The notes beneath the pieces were generated by a model. The model did no database searches. It was not told the origin of the DNA and saw nothing but the letters and a program-made list of their open reading frames with translations. Source: Geobacter sp. (GTDB taxonomy: Bacteria > Desulfobacterota > Desulfuromonadia > Geobacterales > Pseudopelobacteraceae). Taken from it: a stretch of 64,000 nucleotides of DNA. The stretch spans positions 310,001-374,000 of the forward strand of contig WKKS01000001.1 in the NCBI GenBank assembly GCA_009684515.1, in the 5' to 3' direction. Below, piece by piece: positions 20,081 to 28,684 of the stretch. The position numbers and the translations under genes are program-made. How positions within the stretch are numbered: the stretch's first letter is position 1; every line of letters begins with the position of its first letter.

Positions 20081-20120
20081 AAACCGCCCCGCTTCCGAAA
20101 GGAGGCGGGGCGGTTTCATT
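20081..20120 (+). terminator. Rho-independent terminator after pyc
   Basis: AAACCGCCCCGC (20081-20092) pairs with GCGGGGCGGTTT (20105-20116); TTTCATTT follows. The stem is near-symmetric and could also stop minus-strand transcripts from the GGDEF-EAL gene. Confidence 0.9.
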
Positions 20121-20171
20121 TAATCGTGCGGCTTTGAAATTTCAACAGGTTCTAAACAACAGTTCCAGACA

Positions 20172-22700
20172 TCAGGCCGATAGCAGCAGCAATCCTGATC
20201 TGCGATCCGGCACATGGCTTGGTTGTCCCAAAGGCATCTGCGAATAAACCAATGGCGCCACTTCCGGGGCAGGTATCGGCATTGAGTAAAGGTATCCCTG
20301 CGCCTCGTCACATGACAGCCTGAAGAGCAACTCCTGTTCCTCTTCCGTCTCGATTCCTTCCGCGATGACCTTGAGTCCGAGGCTGTGACCTATGGCAACA
20401 ATCGCCTTTACAATCTGCGCAGAATCATCACGAACGGTTATCTCACGGACAAATGATTTATCTATCTTGATTCTGTCCAGCGAAAATTTATTCAGATAAC
20501 TGAGAGAAGAATAACCGGTGCCAAAATCATCGATAGCTATCTTGATTCCTATCGACTTGAGCCGACTGAGCATCTCCATCGACTCTTCGGCACTGTTCAT
20601 AAGCAGAGATTCAGTAATCTCCAGCTCCAGGTATTCAGGCGGCAGTCCGGATTTTCTCAGGGCATCCTTCACCCTGTCCGGAAAATCCGAAAACTGCAGT
20701 TGTGAAATTGAAACATTCACAGCAATTGACAGGAATAATCCGGTCTTGTGCCACTCTGCGCATTGCTGGCATGCAGAATTTAAAACCCAATCACCAATTT
20801 GACGGATCATGCCGGTCTGCTCTGCCACCGGAATAAACTTGTCCGGAGGAATATTTCCGAACTCGGGATGAACCCAGCGGCAGAGAGCTTCCAGGCCGAA
20901 GACCCTGTTGCTGCCGAGTTCGACCTGAGGCTGATAAAGCAGGGTGAGCTGGTTTAACCGTAAGGCCTGGCGCAGGCCTATTTCAATATCGGCTCGTTCC
21001 TGGGCCTTCATGTTAAGCTCGTTGGAGAAGTAGCTGAAGGTCTTACGTCCCTTTTCCTTTGCAGAATACATTGCCAGATCAGCATTTTTTAGCAGAGTCT
21101 GGCTGTTTGCTCCATCATCCGGGTATATGACAACACCGATGCTGGCACTGGTAAAGACGACATTCCCATCAACTTCAAACGGCTGCTGAAACAAATCAAT
21201 GATCTTGCTTGCAACCACACCTGCATCTTGCGCCTGGGTTATTGTTGTACAGAGAAACGCGAACTCATCACCACCCAACCGTGCAAAAGAGTTGCTTGTA
21301 CGCAGGATGGCCGAAAGACGGCTTGCGACGGCCTTGAGAAGAAGGTCGCCGGCATGGTGCCCCAGTGTATCGTTAATGTCCTTGAAGTGATCCAGGTCAA
21401 AAAAGAGCAATGCCATCTGAGAATTATTGCGCTTTGCAATTGCAATGGCCTGTTCGAAGCGGTCGAAAAACAAAGCCCGGTTTGGCAATCCGGTCAGATG
21501 ATCGCTGTACGCAAGGGCGGTTATCTTATCTTCCGCCTCTTTGCGTTTGGCAATGCTGTGGGCTATGCAGATAAATTTAGTACCACTATTCTGATCCAAG
21601 GGAAGGGAGGAGATAGAAATTGAAAATGGAACGCCGGGTCCTTCACGAAGAAGAAAGCAAACCTCACGCTCCATAATTTTACCTGTTGAGCGGAGCTCGG
21701 CAAGCATTTCGGCTGCCTCAACCAAATCGCTGAAAATATTTTTGAAGTTGATCCCTAGCAGGTATTTTTTTTCATATCCCAAAATGGCGGAAGAGGATGG
21801 GTTACAATCCAGAATCCGCCCCGTACCGTCAAAAACAATAACCACATCCGGCACAGAGGTGAATATGCTTTCGAGGTAGTTGTGAGCTGACGACAGATTA
21901 TCCTGTGACTTTCGCAACCCTTCAACCATTTGGTTAAACGAGTCGGACAGCCCACCTAATTCATCCCTGGAATCTGCATGAACATACTGCCCAAGATCCC
22001 CGCCCGCCACTCTCTCTGCGGCATTTTTGAGAAGCGTGATCCGTTTCGTAATTCTGGAAGTGAATATGAAAGCGATTCCAATTGCGGAGAAGAAGAAAAA
22101 TACCAGTAACATTTCAATCCCGGCTCTGGATCGGGTTATGTTGTAAAATGCGCTGTTTTCAAGCCTGTCAAGTTTGCCGATAACCCTGTCATGGGCAGTT
22201 GAAACCGAGTTAATAAATTGCTTCTCGGAATCTTCAAACTCTTCCCTGGCCGCAAGAAGTTTGGACACATCTCCCTTGTGTCCGGCAAGTTTGATTATTT
22301 TGTCGCTGCCGTTTAAGAGAATCTTCCCAGATGCTTCAATGTCGTCAAAATCCCGCTTTGCCACATCAGATGATGACATTGCAATGCGACAGAGAGAAAG
22401 TGTTTCCCGGTACACATTCAACCCTTGCTGCATGAGTTCGGTCTCTTCATCTTTCTCTGAATCGTGCTTTACTCCGCTGTCCATGCTTTTTATAAAAGCA
22501 TATTCGACTGTAGAAGAGACTATGCGCAAACCGGCAAAGCGAAGGTCTTTGAGGTGACTAAGGAGCGGAACGACCTCCTTGTTAACAGTGTGAAAACCTT
22601 CTCCTACCTGCGTGGCGCTCCGGATTCCGAAGACGCCGATCAGCACCATTGCCAGGAGAAAGAAAGCGTAGGTTAGAAAGAGTTTGAATTTAAGCTTCAT
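20172..22700 (-). CDS. Membrane sensor with HAMP, PAS, GGDEF and EAL domains
   Basis: A bifunctional candidate for making and degrading cyclic di-GMP. Order in about 842 residues: membrane helix 5-27, helical periplasmic sensor to about 185, second helix, HAMP, PAS (about 285-400), GGDEF (about 410-570) and EAL (about 580-825). The cyclase motif RLGGDEF is intact; the phosphodiesterase has the EAL motif (GLEALCRW) and DDFGTGYSSL, so either activity may be present. I chose the ATG at 22700 (GGGA upstream, and the signal anchor starts there). It stands alone, facing the pyc terminator. Confidence 0.93.
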   Translation of the reverse strand: MKLKFKLFLTYAFFLLAMVLIGVFGIRSATQVGEGFHTVNKEVVPLLSHLKDLRFAGLRIVSSTVEYAFIKSMDSGVKHDSEKDEETELMQQGLNVYRETLSLCRIAMSSSDVAKRDFDDIEASGKILLNGSDKIIKLAGHKGDVSKLLAAREEFEDSEKQFINSVSTAHDRVIGKLDRLENSAFYNITRSRAGIEMLLVFFFFSAIGIAFIFTSRITKRITLLKNAAERVAGGDLGQYVHADSRDELGGLSDSFNQMVEGLRKSQDNLSSAHNYLESIFTSVPDVVIVFDGTGRILDCNPSSSAILGYEKKYLLGINFKNIFSDLVEAAEMLAELRSTGKIMEREVCFLLREGPGVPFSISISSLPLDQNSGTKFICIAHSIAKRKEAEDKITALAYSDHLTGLPNRALFFDRFEQAIAIAKRNNSQMALLFFDLDHFKDINDTLGHHAGDLLLKAVASRLSAILRTSNSFARLGGDEFAFLCTTITQAQDAGVVASKIIDLFQQPFEVDGNVVFTSASIGVVIYPDDGANSQTLLKNADLAMYSAKEKGRKTFSYFSNELNMKAQERADIEIGLRQALRLNQLTLLYQPQVELGSNRVFGLEALCRWVHPEFGNIPPDKFIPVAEQTGMIRQIGDWVLNSACQQCAEWHKTGLFLSIAVNVSISQLQFSDFPDRVKDALRKSGLPPEYLELEITESLLMNSAEESMEMLSRLKSIGIKIAIDDFGTGYSSLSYLNKFSLDRIKIDKSFVREITVRDDSAQIVKAIVAIGHSLGLKVIAEGIETEEEQELLFRLSCDEAQGYLYSMPIPAPEVAPLVYSQMPLGQPSHVPDRRSGLLLLSA

Positions 22701-23120
22701 AATTTTCCCGTCATCCGAATGGTCATACAAAAACAGTCGCATTCAAACAGACTGCAATTATTTCAAAACATGTTGAAATGCAGTTTCCAGGCCAAATGCT
22801 GCACAGGGTGAATTGTCATTTATATACGGCACCTGAAAGGCGGTTCTACCGGCTTTCCAGCCGAACCTAAAGGCGCCTAACCATCAATACCAGAAACAAA
22901 TCAGCTAAATAACCGAGTGACACCCGCCACATTCATCCTTTTCACCGACCCGCCCGCGGCCGACATGAATCCGGAGTTCCGCAGCAAAACGCAATTCAGT
23001 AACCACTTGATTACACTTATCTATTTCCAGCATAAATCTTGGCATTACAACCGGTGATTTTGGAAATGGAATTGCAGAATGGAATTGCAGGGTGAAAACG
23101 GGCAAAACAGGAGGACTGAC
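22701..23120. other. 420-base intergenic region between divergent genes
   Basis: No convincing gene. It holds an imperfect hairpin at about 22850-22876 (GGTT-CTAC-CGGC-TTTCCA-GCCG-AACC) flanked by two copies of AAAGGCG, and a perfect tandem 13-base repeat at 23065-23090. Promoters for both flanking genes must lie here; the only pattern I can point to is a GG-N10-GC (-24/-12-like) match at 23060-23076 on the plus strand. Confidence 0.4.
23065..23090 (+). repeat. Perfect tandem 13-base repeat
   Basis: AATGGAATTGCAG occurs twice in direct succession (23065-23077, 23078-23090), 30 bases before the start codon of the downstream membrane protein gene. It creates two TTGCA -12-like elements. Confidence 0.85.
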
Positions 23121-23501
23121 ATGACAATGCTAACTTCTATAATGGTGATTCTCTCAAGCAGCGTGGCTTTGGTTATGGTCCCAAGAATTTACGGCAGTTG
23201 GCTGCAATTCAAGGAAGCTTCGGAGGACGGCGATCTGGACAGGCTGATAAACCTGCAGACCATGCACAATGAATGGGTCATTCGACATCTCAGCATGGCA
23301 CTGCTGGCGTTGGTTGTCGTTGCAGCGATCAAATACCTGCCTGAACTGGAGTCATACACACAAACGGCGGCTGCAACAGCAATCTACTGCGTTTTATGCT
23401 TCGCCTTAGCCTTCGCAGAATCAATAATCGCCCAGAGGATATCCGGAGACACGACAGCCATGCTGCACCCGGTGAAGCACCAAAAAGGAAAACATTACTA
23501 G
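23121..23501 (+). CDS. Small integral membrane protein, unknown function
   Basis: 126 residues with three hydrophobic helices at about 5-22, 50-70 and 82-102. I do not recognise a family. AGGAGG lies six bases before the ATG at 23121, which I prefer over an in-frame start 14 codons upstream without a site. It is alone, followed by a clear terminator. Charged residues between helices 1 and 2 (KEASEDGDLDRL) suggest a cytoplasmic or periplasmic loop. Confidence 0.75.
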   Translation: MTMLTSIMVILSSSVALVMVPRIYGSWLQFKEASEDGDLDRLINLQTMHNEWVIRHLSMALLALVVVAAIKYLPELESYTQTAAATAIYCVLCFALAFAESIIAQRISGDTTAMLHPVKHQKGKHY

Positions 23502-23532
23502 CCCGACTACGGAACGGCTTGACATAGGCATG

Positions 23533-23568
23533 TAAAAAGGGATTGCAGATGCAGTCCCTTTTTTGTGT
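23533..23568 (+). terminator. Rho-independent terminator
   Basis: AAAAAGGGATTGC pairs with GCAGTCCCTTTTTT (one G-U pair), followed by TTTTTTG; works for the membrane protein gene. Confidence 0.85.
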
Positions 23569-23732
23569 TTTCGACACAGAGTGTCAACACACGGGACCGA
23601 GTGCCGTATGATTTAATAACGGCTATTATCCCACGACATAAGATGGCCTGAATCATGGCGCAGAAATCGGTTGCCTTCACTCCGCTATTCGTAGGATAAC
23701 TGTCGCTCACCGAAACAGTGCGGAGGCAAGCA

Positions 23733-26444
23733 ATGCAATTCTATATAGACAACTATTTCCCGGATGACATAAATGCCGTCGGAGATTCCGGAATGGCCGG
23801 CTTTGACGAAAAGCGGCCCCTGTATTTTTCGGGATGCAAGAATTTTCTGGCCTTTTACCGGGATGAGATAAAAAAACTCCATGATGCGGGCGCCAGCGGC
23901 AATGAAGTCACCCACCTGATTTGCGACATGATGGACGAGTTGAACAACAAACTTTTCCGTTCGATCATTTATGATCTGGCCGGTGGCGATGCCATGCTGG
24001 AGCATATCACTCTGGTAGCCGTCGGTGGGTATGGCCGAGGCGAACTGAATCCTTTTTCAGACATTGACATCATGTTCCTGCATGACGGGACCCTGCCACC
24101 CCAGACGGTGGAGGATATCGCACAAAAACTGCTTTACTTCCTCTGGGATATGCGATTGGAAGTCGGGTATTCGGTGCGAGTCATCGCCGATTGCGTTGAA
24201 ATGGCGGCTTCCGACGGCACAGTCAAAACGGCCCTGATGGATGCCCGCTTCCTCTCGGGCAGCCGCCAGCTTTACGACAATCTCCACAAGGTTATTTTCA
24301 CCCAGATCCTGGCCAAATCCAGCGACAAGTTTATTAAAGAAAAAATTTCGGATATGAAAGCCCGCCGTGACAAGTACGGCTCCACCGTTTATCTGCTGGA
24401 ACCGAACCTGAAAGAGGGTGAAGGAGGCTTGCGCGATCTTCAGACCGCCATATGGGTGGCCAGGGTCAAATATAAATTTTCAGAGCTGAGGGAGCTGATC
24501 ATCAAAGGCATTCTGATGGATGATGAGCTGGAACTCTATGACGCCGCTCTGGACTACCTTTGGAGAATCCGCAACGAATTGCATTATTTCAGCGGACGGA
24601 AAAACGATCAGCTCAACTTCGATGCACAAGTCCACCTGGCCGCTTTCATGGGTTACAAGGACCGAGGCCGGACCCTGGCGGTCGAAGACTTCATGCGTGA
24701 TTATTACCGGCACGCCAACAAAGTGGAGCACTTCACCTCCAGCCTTGTTTCGCGCTGTATCTGGCGTGATGAAGGGGCCATGAAAATCCTGGGTTATTTC
24801 GTGCGACGTCCGGTTGGCGATGGCTGTTTCGTACTTAAAGGCGAGCTGGTCATCCCGGATGAGTCTGTCATCGACAAGAATCCGACTGTCCTGATGCGCA
24901 TCTTTGAACTGGCTCAGAAACATGGCGTCGCCCTTAATGTGCGGGTCAAAGGCGCCATCAGGAAGAATCTGCACCTGATCAATGACAAATTTCGCCGTAA
25001 TCGCGAAGTCAACAACTCCTTCCTGAACATTCTGCGTGCATCAAAAGATGTCGCAGAAACCCTACGTCTGATGCACCATCTGGAATTCCTCAACCACTAT
25101 ATCCCGGAGCTGGAACACATCTACTGCAAGGTCCAGCACGACATGTACCACATCTACACGGTTGATATTCATACACTTTTCGCAGTAGAACAAACCGAGA
25201 AGATGCTTAATGGCGAGTTGAAAGCGAAAATGCCGGTTCCCTGCGAGGTGGCGGCTCAGATCGGAAAACCGGAACTTCTGCTACTGGCGGTACTGTTTCA
25301 CGATATCGGCAAGGGCGAAGGCGGAGGACATGCCGAAAAAGGCGCTGCGATGATTCCGACCATCGCCCGACGGATGGGGCTTTCCCGCGAAAGCAGCGAG
25401 CGTCTGGCCTTTCTGGTGCGCCAGCATCTGCTGTTTGCCCATATTTCCCAACGTCGTGACCTGAATGATGAAAAAATGATCGCCCAGTTTGCGCGACAGA
25501 TGGAAACCAGCGAGAATCTGAAGATGCTTTACCTGCTGACCGTAGCAGATGTGCGCGCGGTCGGAGCGGATGTCTGGACCAACTGGAAAGCGTCACTTTT
25601 TCAGGAACTGTACGAAAAAGCTTTCAGCATACTTGACAGGGGTGAGTTTCAGCAGGAAACCAGCAGCGACCGGGTCAAATCGATCATCAAAAAAGTCGCC
25701 GAAATGCTGGGAGACGATTTTCCGGCTACGGAGATTCGTGAGGAACTGAGAGCCATGCCGGTCCGGCTCTTACTCTCCAACACACCACAGTTGATCAGTG
25801 AGCATGTGCGCATGCTGCTCGGCCAGGAAGAAAACGGCATACTGATGCGGGTCGCCCATCAACCGGAAAGCGGTTACTCGGAATTCACTATCTGCGCACA
25901 CGACATGCCCGGCCTTTTTTCACGCATCACCGGCGTGATGGCTGCCAACGGCGTCAACATTCTGGGAGCGCAGATCAATACCAGCAAAAACGGGAAGGTT
26001 CTGGACATCCTGCAAGTCAACTCACCGCAAGGGATGCTGATTACCGATGATCACCGCTGGCAGAAAGTTCAGGAGGACATGCGGCTTGTTATCCGGGGTG
26101 AGGCCTGGGTGGCGGATTTGGTGGCGAAGCGTCAACGCCCGACTCTGCTGACTTCACGTCCCGCTCCGCGCTTTGCCACAATGGTCGATATCGACAATGA
26201 GGTTTCCGAAAGCTACACCGTTATTGATATCTACGCGCATGACAAGGTCGGGCTGCTGTACCTGATAAGCAGCACCCTGACCGAGTTGGGACTCTATATA
26301 GGGGTATCCAAAATATCAACAAAGGTGGACCAGGTTGCGGACGTATTTTACGTTCGGGACATTTTCGGCCATAAAATAACCGCCGAGGAAAAGCTGAACG
26401 AAATTCGCGGCAAACTAATCACGGCCATTGACGAGTGGATTTAA
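23733..26444 (+). CDS. glnD: [Protein-PII] uridylyltransferase / uridylyl-removing enzyme
   Basis: Nitrogen sensor that uridylylates PII when glutamine is low and removes UMP when it is high. Residues 97-115 hold the nucleotidyltransferase motif ([16 protein letters not shown]), HDIGKG near 523 is the HD hydrolase that removes UMP, and two ACT domains (near 718 and 827, e.g. [11 protein letters not shown] and [10 protein letters not shown]) bind glutamine. 903 residues is normal. GCGGAGG lies six bases before the ATG at 23733. The PII gene itself is not in the window. Confidence 0.95.
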   Translation: MQFYIDNYFPDDINAVGDSGMAGFDEKRPLYFSGCKNFLAFYRDEIKKLHDAGASGNEVTHLICDMMDELNNKLFRSIIYDLAGGDAMLEHITLVAVGGYGRGELNPFSDIDIMFLHDGTLPPQTVEDIAQKLLYFLWDMRLEVGYSVRVIADCVEMAASDGTVKTALMDARFLSGSRQLYDNLHKVIFTQILAKSSDKFIKEKISDMKARRDKYGSTVYLLEPNLKEGEGGLRDLQTAIWVARVKYKFSELRELIIKGILMDDELELYDAALDYLWRIRNELHYFSGRKNDQLNFDAQVHLAAFMGYKDRGRTLAVEDFMRDYYRHANKVEHFTSSLVSRCIWRDEGAMKILGYFVRRPVGDGCFVLKGELVIPDESVIDKNPTVLMRIFELAQKHGVALNVRVKGAIRKNLHLINDKFRRNREVNNSFLNILRASKDVAETLRLMHHLEFLNHYIPELEHIYCKVQHDMYHIYTVDIHTLFAVEQTEKMLNGELKAKMPVPCEVAAQIGKPELLLLAVLFHDIGKGEGGGHAEKGAAMIPTIARRMGLSRESSERLAFLVRQHLLFAHISQRRDLNDEKMIAQFARQMETSENLKMLYLLTVADVRAVGADVWTNWKASLFQELYEKAFSILDRGEFQQETSSDRVKSIIKKVAEMLGDDFPATEIREELRAMPVRLLLSNTPQLISEHVRMLLGQEENGILMRVAHQPESGYSEFTICAHDMPGLFSRITGVMAANGVNILGAQINTSKNGKVLDILQVNSPQGMLITDDHRWQKVQEDMRLVIRGEAWVADLVAKRQRPTLLTSRPAPRFATMVDIDNEVSESYTVIDIYAHDKVGLLYLISSTLTELGLYIGVSKISTKVDQVADVFYVRDIFGHKITAEEKLNEIRGKLITAIDEWI

Positions 26445-26446
26445 AA

Positions 26447-26680
26447 ATGAACCAGCAATCGAATGATCCGCTGCACGGAATAACATTGAAAACCATCCTG
26501 GAGGAGTTGGTAAAGCATTATGGATGGGAAGAATTGGGCAAAGCGGTTGAAATCAGATGTTTCACTCATGACCCCAGCATCTCGTCCAGCCTGAAATTCC
26601 TGAGAAAAACAGCCTGGGCCAGGGACAAGGTTGAGTCTTTGTACTTGAGGTGGAAAATGGGCGGCCACAACCAGCAATAA
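26447..26680 (+). CDS. VF530 / DUF2132 family protein
   Basis: 77 residues matching the small helical VF530 family: [26 protein letters not shown] and [24 protein letters not shown] are its two conserved blocks. The family is described as possibly DNA-binding but has no proven function. It starts two bases after the glnD stop codon, so is cotranscribed and probably translationally coupled. Confidence 0.85.
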   Translation: MNQQSNDPLHGITLKTILEELVKHYGWEELGKAVEIRCFTHDPSISSSLKFLRKTAWARDKVESLYLRWKMGGHNQQ

Positions 26681-26704
26681 TTTGATTGCTGACGGCAGGG
26701 AAAC

Positions 26705-27418
26705 TCAATTTGTGCCCTTGAGCCGGGCATAAAACGCATCGGTCAGAAGAATTGTCTTGCCTTCCAACACCAGAATTGCCGCATCTTTTTCCAGACGCCC
26801 CAGCACCCTGGTAACCGTTTCGCGCGCTACGGAGGCATAACTGGCCATTTGCTGGTGAGTCAGCCGCACATTGATCAGTGATCCGCGATCGTCCGCGACT
26901 CCATATAATTCCTGCAACCGATTGAGCACTGCCATAACCCTGTGTTCCGCATTGTCGAAACTGAGAATCTTGATCATCGCCCACGAATCCCGGAGCCGCT
27001 CACAGAGCAAATTGATGATCTTATGACGTATCTCCTCGTGACTTAGCAGATGCCGGTCAAAATCGCTTCTCGAAAGCAGGCCGATCACAGAATCCTCGTG
27101 TGCGATAACAGAGGCCGGAGAGGTTTTACCGTCCAGCAGAGACATCTCTCCGAAGAAATCGTTTTTTTTATGAATGGTGATAATTTGTTCGCGCCCCTCT
27201 TCGTTCATCTGAACAACCCGGACCTTTCCCGAATACACGAGGTACATGTAATCTGATGTTTCTTCCTCAATGAGAACCACCTGATCCTTGGCAAAGCGCT
27301 TCTTTACTATGATTCGCTCCACCTCCTCAATCGCTTCCGGTGAAAGCGTTGAGAAGAACGGAACGTTTTTCAGGATGTGGCCGTCAAGTTTTTGTCTTGG
27401 TTTCAAATTGGCAAGCAT
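26705..27418 (-). CDS. Crp/Fnr family transcriptional regulator
   Basis: 237 residues: an N-terminal cyclic-nucleotide-binding beta-barrel (GEMSLLDGKTSPASVIA), a dimer helix, and a C-terminal winged helix with LTHQQMASYASVARETVTRVLGRLE as helix-turn-helix. There is no N-terminal Cys cluster, so it is not a classical oxygen-sensing Fnr; the effector is unknown. AGGAGG precedes the ATG at 27418. It is divergent from the Xer recombinase, and the 267-base gap between them may carry both promoters; I see no clear operator. Confidence 0.92.
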   Translation of the reverse strand: MLANLKPRQKLDGHILKNVPFFSTLSPEAIEEVERIIVKKRFAKDQVVLIEEETSDYMYLVYSGKVRVVQMNEEGREQIITIHKKNDFFGEMSLLDGKTSPASVIAHEDSVIGLLSRSDFDRHLLSHEEIRHKIINLLCERLRDSWAMIKILSFDNAEHRVMAVLNRLQELYGVADDRGSLINVRLTHQQMASYASVARETVTRVLGRLEKDAAILVLEGKTILLTDAFYARLKGTN

Positions 27419-27685
27419 GGCTTCGCCTCCTGAATTAAATAGCAAACGATCACTTTTTGGATGATACCACTGCTTGTGATATTTTCCGAATAATTTGTAG
27501 CAAACCATGAGCGGACAACAACATTTCAATGCTTGCCGACCATGCCCAGGCCAAATACCCACATCGGTTTTCAAATACATGATAAAGTTCAGCGCTGATT
27601 CGGATATGCAATGAGAATGCAAAGTCGGCGACAAGGGATTACCACTCCCGTTAACGGCACTTTTCAAACCTAAAGGATTCAAACT

Positions 27686-28573
27686 GTGAATGATTACCTC
27701 GACCTGTTTATGAGCTACATTTCAGTGGAAAAGGGGCTCTCTAAAAACACCAGCGCCGCTTACAGTCGCGATTTGGCCCGTTATCTCGATTTTCTCGACC
27801 AGGAAAGAAAGCAAACGCCGGCGGAAGTCGGGCCGCTGGAAGTCGCCAAATTTATGGGGGCGCTTAAAGATCGCGGCATCAGTGCCCGCAGTCGCGCACG
27901 CAATCTGTCGGCTATCCGCATGTTCCATAAGTTCCTGATGGTTGAAAACTACGCCGACAGTAGTCCTGCCTCAATCATTGAAGCACCGCGTACGGCCAAC
28001 AAACTCCCGCATTTCCTGACCGGACCGGAAGTGGAGGCCCTGCTGGCAGCATGCAGCGGCAATAAAGCCGATGATATACGCGATCTGGCAATGCTGGAAC
28101 TGCTTTATGCCACCGGCCTGCGAGTGTCAGAACTGGTAAATTTGAAACTGCGCGAAGTCAATCTTCAGTCAGGTTACTTGTTGACAGTCGGAAAGGGGGA
28201 TAAGGAGCGCCTGGTTCCGATCGGGGAATCGGCCTGCCAGAAGGTTTCCAGATACCTGCAGGAGGTCCGCGCGTCACAGGATCCGCTTGACAGAAACCCT
28301 CACCTGTTTCTCTCTCGGTTGCGGGATGCGATGAGCCGCCAGGCATTCTGGAATATCATTAAAAAACGGGCTCTTTCTGCGGGCATCCGCAAAAACATCT
28401 CCCCGCACACCCTGCGCCACTCATTTGCAACCCACCTGCTTGAAAACGGCGCCGACCTGCGCAGCGTCCAGATCATGCTGGGACACGCCGACCTGGCGAC
28501 GACCCAGATTTATACGCATGTGACCAGAGAGCGTCTGAAACGTCTGCATCAGCAGATTCATCCACGCGGCTGA
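27686..28573 (+). CDS. xerD: Site-specific tyrosine recombinase XerC/XerD
   Basis: Resolves chromosome dimers at dif. The 295 residues contain the N-terminal core-binding domain and the full catalytic set: TGLRVSELV (Arg), GKGDKER (Lys), HTLRHSFATHL (HxxR), LGHADLATTQIYTH (His and nucleophile Tyr). Overall similarity to XerD is better than to XerC, but the assignment between the two is a judgement; single-Xer systems are also possible. No dif-like site was recognised nearby. Confidence 0.88.
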   Translation: MNDYLDLFMSYISVEKGLSKNTSAAYSRDLARYLDFLDQERKQTPAEVGPLEVAKFMGALKDRGISARSRARNLSAIRMFHKFLMVENYADSSPASIIEAPRTANKLPHFLTGPEVEALLAACSGNKADDIRDLAMLELLYATGLRVSELVNLKLREVNLQSGYLLTVGKGDKERLVPIGESACQKVSRYLQEVRASQDPLDRNPHLFLSRLRDAMSRQAFWNIIKKRALSAGIRKNISPHTLRHSFATHLLENGADLRSVQIMLGHADLATTQIYTHVTRERLKRLHQQIHPRG

Positions 28574-28611
28574 AGCAGCCAGACGCCGGTCGCCAGTGAT
28601 ACACAGTTTTA

Positions 28612-28640
28612 TTGACACCCCATTGGTTTTAGACTATATC
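28612..28640 (+). promoter_or_regulatory. Sigma-70 type promoter of the pgpH operon
   Basis: TTGACA (28612-28617), exactly 17 bases, then TATATC (28635-28640). The start point would be near 28647, shortly before pgpH. Confidence 0.6.
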
Positions 28641-28684
28641 TAAATCTATTTCAAACACTTACGCAACATTTGGCACAATCACAT

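Noticed and set aside
22905..23105. Minus-strand frame of 66 residues ending DECGGCHSVI, with one CxxCH haem-like motif
   Set aside because: No signal peptide, no ribosome site, and a single motif at the very end; most likely chance or a remnant fragment.
27419..27685. Search for a CRP/FNR palindrome (TTGAT-N4-ATCAA or TGTGA-N6-TCACA) between the regulator and xerD
   Set aside because: Only half-sites such as TTGTGATATTTTCCGAA were found; not enough to call an operator.
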